Below are positions 5,347 through 6,843 of a stretch of DNA of 6,843 nucleotides, one piece after another. This DNA comes from an uncultured Cryomorphaceae bacterium. GTDB lineage: Bacteria > Bacteroidota > Bacteroidia > Flavobacteriales > Schleiferiaceae. Location of the stretch: positions 1 through 6,843 of the forward strand of contig CAJWXO010000063.1 of the NCBI GenBank assembly GCA_913049755.1. Direction: 5' to 3'. A program made the position numbers and the translations under genes. Under the pieces are notes generated by a model that was given only the letters and a program-made list of their open reading frames with translations, was not told where the DNA came from and ran no database searches. The number at the start of each line of letters is the position of its first letter. Positions within the stretch are counted from its first letter, which is position 1.

Positions 5347-6843
5347 GTTTTTTTCATTAGTCACCATCTTAAGTCAACCTGACTCAACAATCAATCTAGA
5401 GACATTGGTTGTTTCGGCAAACAGGACAGAACAACGTATCGAAAATACAACGGTATCAGTTGATGTATTGCCACAAAGATTACTAACCTCAAAAACTAAT
5501 TCTAAAATCGAGCAGGTAATTCAAATGTCTCCTGGAGTAACCATTCAAGATGGCCAAGCTAACATTCGTTCTGGAAGTGGATGGAGCTTGGGTGCGGGAT
5601 CCAGAGTTTTAGTTCTAATAGATGACCTGCCTTTGCTTAGCCCTGATGCTGGAGGAGCTATTTGGAATGCTATGCCAATGGAGGCTATTGAGCAAATTGA
5701 AATTGTCAAAGGAGCCGCTTCTTCTCTTTATGGAAGCTCTGCTCTTAACGGAGTTATACACCTGAGAACATGGGAGCCAACACAAAAAATGAGATTACGT
5801 GTAAGCACTATGACAGAAATATATGACCGAGCAAAAATTAATAGTCTGAATTGGACAGACCAAAGAAGAGCTCAAGGCGCTATTCGGTTTGCCTACTCAG
5901 ATAGTAAAGGCAAGAACAGTAAACACGGATGGGTTATTCATGGTCAAGCATTTAATGACCAGGGATTTCAATACTTAGCCGGAGATAAGTCTGTCAGGGT
6001 CCATGGGAAGTATAGATATAAGCCATCGAATAATCTAGAGATTGGTTTAAATGCTAATGTCTGGTCTTCAGATAGAAGTTCATCATTGATTTGGGAGGAT
6101 TACCGATATGGTTACACTCCTTTAGATTCTTCAGCAACAATTACCCAAAGCAACTTGGGGTCGATTAATGGTTATTTAAAAATTAGAAATGGTCGTTTAT
6201 TACAGACAGTAAGGACGAGATGGTTAGGGTATCAAAATATTTCCGGATTGGATACAAATAATTATAGTAATTCCTCCAATGCAGGTCATCTGGAATACTT
6301 GGCTCAATTATTTTCAAATGAACGTTGGACATATACGGCTGGTGCTTTATTTACATCAAGTTCGATGCAGAGCCCATTGTTTTCGGGTGATCACTTAACT
6401 AATAACCAAGCTTTATTCGTCCAGATAAATGGTCACTTTGATAAGTTAGATTTTACGTTAGGTTCAAGATGGGAAAGGTATAGTGTTGATAAGATAGAAT
6501 CAAGTAAACCTGTTCTAAGGCTCGGGGGTCATTATAAAATGTCTGAGGGGGCGCATCTAAGAAGTTCCTTTGCTCAAGGATACAGATTTCCAACTGTTGC
6601 AGAGATGTATTCTTCTTCTTCGGCAGGGGAATTAAAGGTGTTTCCAAATCCCAACGTAAATCCAGAGAGCGGATGGACGAGTGAGCTTGGATATAAACAA
6701 TTATTTAATTTCAATTCTAAAATTAGAGGATATCTTGATGTGGCACTTTTTCAGACCAGGTTCAACAATATGATGGAATTCACTTTTGGGAAGTGGGATT
6801 CTGTCCCTGGAGCAACATTATCAAATTATGGATTTACATCTTT
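5333..6843 (+). CDS. TonB-dependent outer-membrane receptor, N-terminal part
   Basis: The frame stays open for 503 residues and leaves the window, so the C-terminal part of the barrel is missing. The product is an outer-membrane active importer powered by TonB-ExbB-ExbD, for a siderophore, vitamin or other ligand. A short hydrophobic leader (residues 1-15, ending ILSQ) is followed by LETLVVSANRTEQ (22-34), a TonB-box-like start of the plug. The plug (about 24-150) contains QVIQMSPGV (61-69), IRSGSGWSLGAGSRVLVLIDDLPLLS (78-103), EAIEQIEIVKGAASSLYGSSALNGVIHLRT (117-146). The beta-barrel begins near 153, with aromatic-rich alternating strands and the conserved barrel motif FAQGYRFPTVAEMY. There is no CarboxypepD_reg-like domain before the plug, so it is not a typical SusC type and is closer to BtuB/CirA/FepA-like receptors. 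The start is ATG 5333 or in-frame ATG 5345; an in-frame TAA at 5318 limits extension. The ligand is unknown. Confidence 0.9.
   Translation, partial: MLTSMFFSLVTILSQPDSTINLETLVVSANRTEQRIENTTVSVDVLPQRLLTSKTNSKIEQVIQMSPGVTIQDGQANIRSGSGWSLGAGSRVLVLIDDLPLLSPDAGGAIWNAMPMEAIEQIEIVKGAASSLYGSSALNGVIHLRTWEPTQKMRLRVSTMTEIYDRAKINSLNWTDQRRAQGAIRFAYSDSKGKNSKHGWVIHGQAFNDQGFQYLAGDKSVRVHGKYRYKPSNNLEIGLNANVWSSDRSSSLIWEDYRYGYTPLDSSATITQSNLGSINGYLKIRNGRLLQTVRTRWLGYQNISGLDTNNYSNSSNAGHLEYLAQLFSNERWTYTAGALFTSSSMQSPLFSGDHLTNNQALFVQINGHFDKLDFTLGSRWERYSVDKIESSKPVLRLGGHYKMSEGAHLRSSFAQGYRFPTVAEMYSSSSAGELKVFPNPNVNPESGWTSELGYKQLFNFNSKIRGYLDVALFQTRFNNMMEFTFGKWDSVPGATLSNYGFTS

Noticed and set aside
5348..5354. Run of seven T after the receptor start as a phase-variation tract
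   Set aside because: Seven bases is short for slippage control and such runs are common in this AT-rich DNA; noted only with the signal-peptide question.
6453..6647. Minus-strand open frame of 64 codons
   Set aside because: It lies antisense to the conserved barrel region of the TonB-dependent receptor and resembles no known protein.
1..6843. Mobile element, CRISPR array, tRNA, rRNA or defence/secondary-metabolism island
   Set aside because: I found no terminal repeats, repeat-spacer pattern, tRNA-like folds, transposase or integrase motifs; all long frames belong to housekeeping or transport families with similar base composition.

Overview
The window comes from an AT-rich genome, most likely a member of the Bacteroidota and probably marine or free-living. 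Three things point there. The upstream region of typA carries a clear TAnnTTTG-type -7 element (TACTTTTG), the hallmark of the Bacteroidota primary sigma factor. None of the genes has a recognisable Shine-Dalgarno sequence, and the starts sit behind A/T-rich leaders. The proteins also read like Bacteroidota versions of their families (TypA, SulP, and a TonB-dependent receptor with the GSGW...GAGSRVLVLIDDLP plug signature). Species cannot be named from this sequence.

Layout from left to right. (1) The N-terminal 228 residues of a cation:proton antiporter on the minus strand, running off the left edge. (2) typA/bipA, the ribosome-associated GTPase, minus strand, complete, 93 bp upstream of the antiporter and in the same direction. 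(3) A divergent control region of about 170 bp with the typA promoter, a possible sulP promoter and a perfect 15-bp dyad. (4) A complete SulP/BicA-like anion transporter with a C-terminal STAS domain, plus strand. (5) A YdfG-like NADP-dependent short-chain dehydrogenase, minus strand, convergent with sulP across a 31-bp gap containing an inverted repeat. (6) The N-terminal 503 residues of a TonB-dependent outer-membrane receptor, plus strand, running off the right edge. It is divergent from the dehydrogenase across only 29 bp, and a perfect 14-bp dyad lies on its start codon.

The genes look like ordinary core and transport genes with no sign of a mobile element, CRISPR array, tRNA or rRNA. 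I see no coherent novel multi-gene system. The points most worth a second look are the SulP protein, which appears to keep the BicA sodium-site residues and carries an acidic insertion of roughly 65 residues between TM5 and TM6; the extremely tight SDR/receptor divergent junction with its start-site dyad; the atypical signal sequence of the receptor; and the Ser-Asp variant of the antiporter ion-binding pair.
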